The translations under genes and the position numbers were made by a program. Source: Dehalococcoidia bacterium (GTDB taxonomy: Bacteria > Chloroflexota > Dehalococcoidia > Bin125). From it: DNA of 25,580 nt. The notes under the pieces are model-generated. The model had not been told where the DNA came from, did no database searches, and saw only the letters and a list, made by a program, of their open reading frames with translations. Shown here piece by piece: positions 24,118 to 25,580 of this stretch. Each line of letters begins with the position of its first letter. Position 1 is the stretch's first letter. The stretch spans positions 1 through 25,580 of the forward strand of contig RKRS01000236.1 of the NCBI GenBank assembly GCA_007571275.1, read 5' to 3'.

Positions 24118-25476
24118 ATGACATTGAACGTTCACTTCGTTGGCATTGGCGGAATTCATATGTCTGCCCTCGCGCACATCCTGCTCGACGATGGCCTCGT
24201 CGTATCTGGGTGCGATCGCACGGACGCGCCGATTTTGCAACCGCTGAGGGAGCGCGGCGCGCGAGTGCTGATTGGTCATAACGAGCACCATGTCACCACC
24301 GCGACGCAAGTCGTGCGCACCGCCGCCGTGCCCGAGTCCCATCCCGAGATTGCCCGCGCCATCGAGCTGGGTATTCCGCTGCAGACACGGGCTGAGTTGC
24401 TCTCTGAAATCGCGTCGCAGCGAGAAGTGATCACGGTCGGCGGATCACACGGCAAGACCACGACCACCGCGATGATCGCATACGCCATGCGCGCTAACGG
24501 CCACGATGCCGGCTACGTCATCGGCGGCGAAGCGCCTGACTTCTGTGTCCACGCCAAACGTGGCACAGATCCCTGGATGGTGCTCGAGGCCGATGAGTAT
24601 GGGCGGGCATTTCATCACTACACCCCTGCCGTGGCCGTTCTGACCAACTGTGAGCCTGATCATCTCGACTACTACGGTTCCCAGTCAGCGCTCGAGGAAG
24701 CGTTTCTCAAGTACGTGAGCACGTTGCGACCCGATGGCGCGTTGGTCGTCGGTATTGATTCAGCGCTCGCCTCCGAGATTGCTGACAGGCTGCTGGCGCA
24801 TCGGCCGGATGTGCAGCTTGTGACCTGTTCGTCTCGGGTGACGGCCGACTATCGAATCACGTCCGACGATGACGCATATGCACTGGCGACGCCGACGCGG
24901 ACGCTCTGCGGGAGCCTGAAGCAACCGGGCGAGTACCAACGACAAAACGCAGCGATCACCGTGGCCGCTCTGGAAACCGCCGGTTTCGACGGCGCCGCTG
25001 CAGCAGAGGCGTTATCAGGGTTCAACGGCGTTCATCGACGATTCCAGTTGCATGGCGAGTCACGGGGCGTCGTCGTACTTGACGACTACGCCCATCATCC
25101 GACTGAGGTGGCGGCCGCCCTCGCGGCGGCGCGGCAGCGTTGGCCGGATCGGCGCATTGTTGTCCTGTTCCAGCCCCATACCTACACGCGAACCTCGTAT
25201 CTGATCGACGGATTCCGTACCTGTTTCGCTGGGGCTGATGTCGTCTACACCGTTGATACGTACGCGGCCCGCGCCATGACCGGTGAAGAAATGACCTCAG
25301 ATCAGCTGGCCTCGGAGATCGTCGCGCCCAACGCCATCCATGCCGGATCGGTCGAGCAGGGCGCTGAGCTGGCAGCCGCGAACGCCAAACCTGGCGACTT
25401 GATCATCACCATGGGCGCCGGCGATATCGACGCGGCCGGCCCGCTCATGCTCTCCAGGTTGGACGGCGGCTCGTGA
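24118..25476 (+). CDS. murC: UDP-N-acetylmuramate--L-alanine ligase MurC
   Basis: The 452-residue protein starts MTLNVHFVGIGGIHMSALA, a near-standard MurC N-terminus in which the usual GGIGMS has His for the third Gly. The ATP loop GGSHGKTTTT is at 108-117, and LEADEYGRAFHHYTP and NCEPDHLDYYG follow. The C-terminal domain has DDYAHHPTEV, FQPHTYTRT and GAGDI. It joins L-alanine to UDP-MurNAc, the first peptide step, in the cytoplasm. The ATG at 24118 is preferred over a GTG at 24097 because the family N-terminus begins there and the GTG would overlap murG; neither has a strong ribosome site. Its stop overlaps the murB start as GTGA. Confidence 0.95.
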   Translation: MTLNVHFVGIGGIHMSALAHILLDDGLVVSGCDRTDAPILQPLRERGARVLIGHNEHHVTTATQVVRTAAVPESHPEIARAIELGIPLQTRAELLSEIASQREVITVGGSHGKTTTTAMIAYAMRANGHDAGYVIGGEAPDFCVHAKRGTDPWMVLEADEYGRAFHHYTPAVAVLTNCEPDHLDYYGSQSALEEAFLKYVSTLRPDGALVVGIDSALASEIADRLLAHRPDVQLVTCSSRVTADYRITSDDDAYALATPTRTLCGSLKQPGEYQRQNAAITVAALETAGFDGAAAAEALSGFNGVHRRFQLHGESRGVVVLDDYAHHPTEVAAALAAARQRWPDRRIVVLFQPHTYTRTSYLIDGFRTCFAGADVVYTVDTYAARAMTGEEMTSDQLASEIVAPNAIHAGSVEQGAELAAANAKPGDLIITMGAGDIDAAGPLMLSRLDGGS

Positions 25477-25580
25477 ACGGTTCACAGATCATGCAGTCGT
25501 TGATGCAGGAGCTACGCGCGCTCCACGCCGAGCCGCTGAGTCGCCACACGTTCGTCCAGGTTGGCGGCCCTGCCGACTGG
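25473..25580 (+). CDS. murB: UDP-N-acetylenolpyruvoylglucosamine reductase MurB, N-terminal part (cut by window end)
   Basis: Thirty-six codons are present. They start with a GTG that overlaps the murC stop (GTGA) and run off the window. The residues PLSRHTFVQVGGPADW match the MurB N-terminal flavin-binding segment, usually close to LsxhTtfrvGGpA. MurB reduces UDP-GlcNAc-enolpyruvate to UDP-MurNAc with NADPH and FAD. The order murC-murB is common in dcw clusters. The assignment rests on this short motif and the context. Confidence 0.85.
   Translation, partial: MNGSQIMQSLMQELRALHAEPLSRHTFVQVGGPADW

Overview
The window is GC-rich, densely packed bacterial chromosome. Gene content and several sequence subtypes suggest a Chloroflexota (Chloroflexi) bacterium, perhaps Thermomicrobia-like. 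The pointers are the MurG and MurD variants, the recA-recX-rny group, a one-chain acyl-CoA carboxylase, and frequent GTG/TTG starts. This assignment is an inference from memory of the families; no search was run.

Layout. (1) Bases 1-4038, + strand: the end of a CaiB/BaiF CoA-transferase gene, then a fused biotin carboxylase/BCCP/carboxyltransferase gene, probably for acyl-CoA or organic-acid metabolism. (2) 4104-4180, - strand: tRNA-Asp(GTC). Next to it, on the + strand, is a small Arg/Gly-rich protein with a C-terminal membrane anchor (4256-4633). (3) 4640-13435, - strand: a housekeeping block. In transcription order it holds moaB/mogA, a TIGR03960-type radical SAM gene, yggS, proC and yggT, then recA (with its own promoter and an SOS-like box), recX, rny (RNase Y without a membrane helix), a PHP phosphoesterase gene and fabZ. 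(4) 13436-13696: a divergent control region with a mraZ promoter, MraZ-type repeats and three DnaA-box-like sites. (5) 13697-25580, + strand: a dcw (division and cell wall) cluster in the order mraZ, rsmH, orf132, ftsL-like, ftsI, murF, mraY, murD, ftsW, murG, murC, murB (cut by the window end). Almost every junction overlaps by 1, 4 or 11 bases, which indicates one translationally coupled operon.

How it fits together. The dcw genes cover lipid I and lipid II synthesis (MurC, MurD, MurF, MraY, MurG), septal transpeptidation and glycan polymerisation (FtsI, FtsW), a divisome scaffold (FtsL-like) and cluster regulation (MraZ, RsmH). murE is missing from its usual place between ftsI and murF. 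MurG, MraY and MurD all carry substitutions at motif positions that are normally strongly conserved.

The most unusual structure is in the stretch between rsmH and ftsL (15063-15458). It contains a long inverted repeat: a 21-bp perfect core extending to 36 paired bases. Its only imperfections are two sites that become G.U pairs in the + strand RNA and one 7-base bulge. A second, perfect 10-bp inverted repeat follows. A 132-codon reading frame crosses the whole stretch and overlaps both neighbours. The stretch could be a structured mRNA element, a small inverted-repeat insertion, or an unrecognised gene with internal structure. No transposase, CRISPR array or prophage gene was seen, and no textbook terminator (GC stem plus T run).
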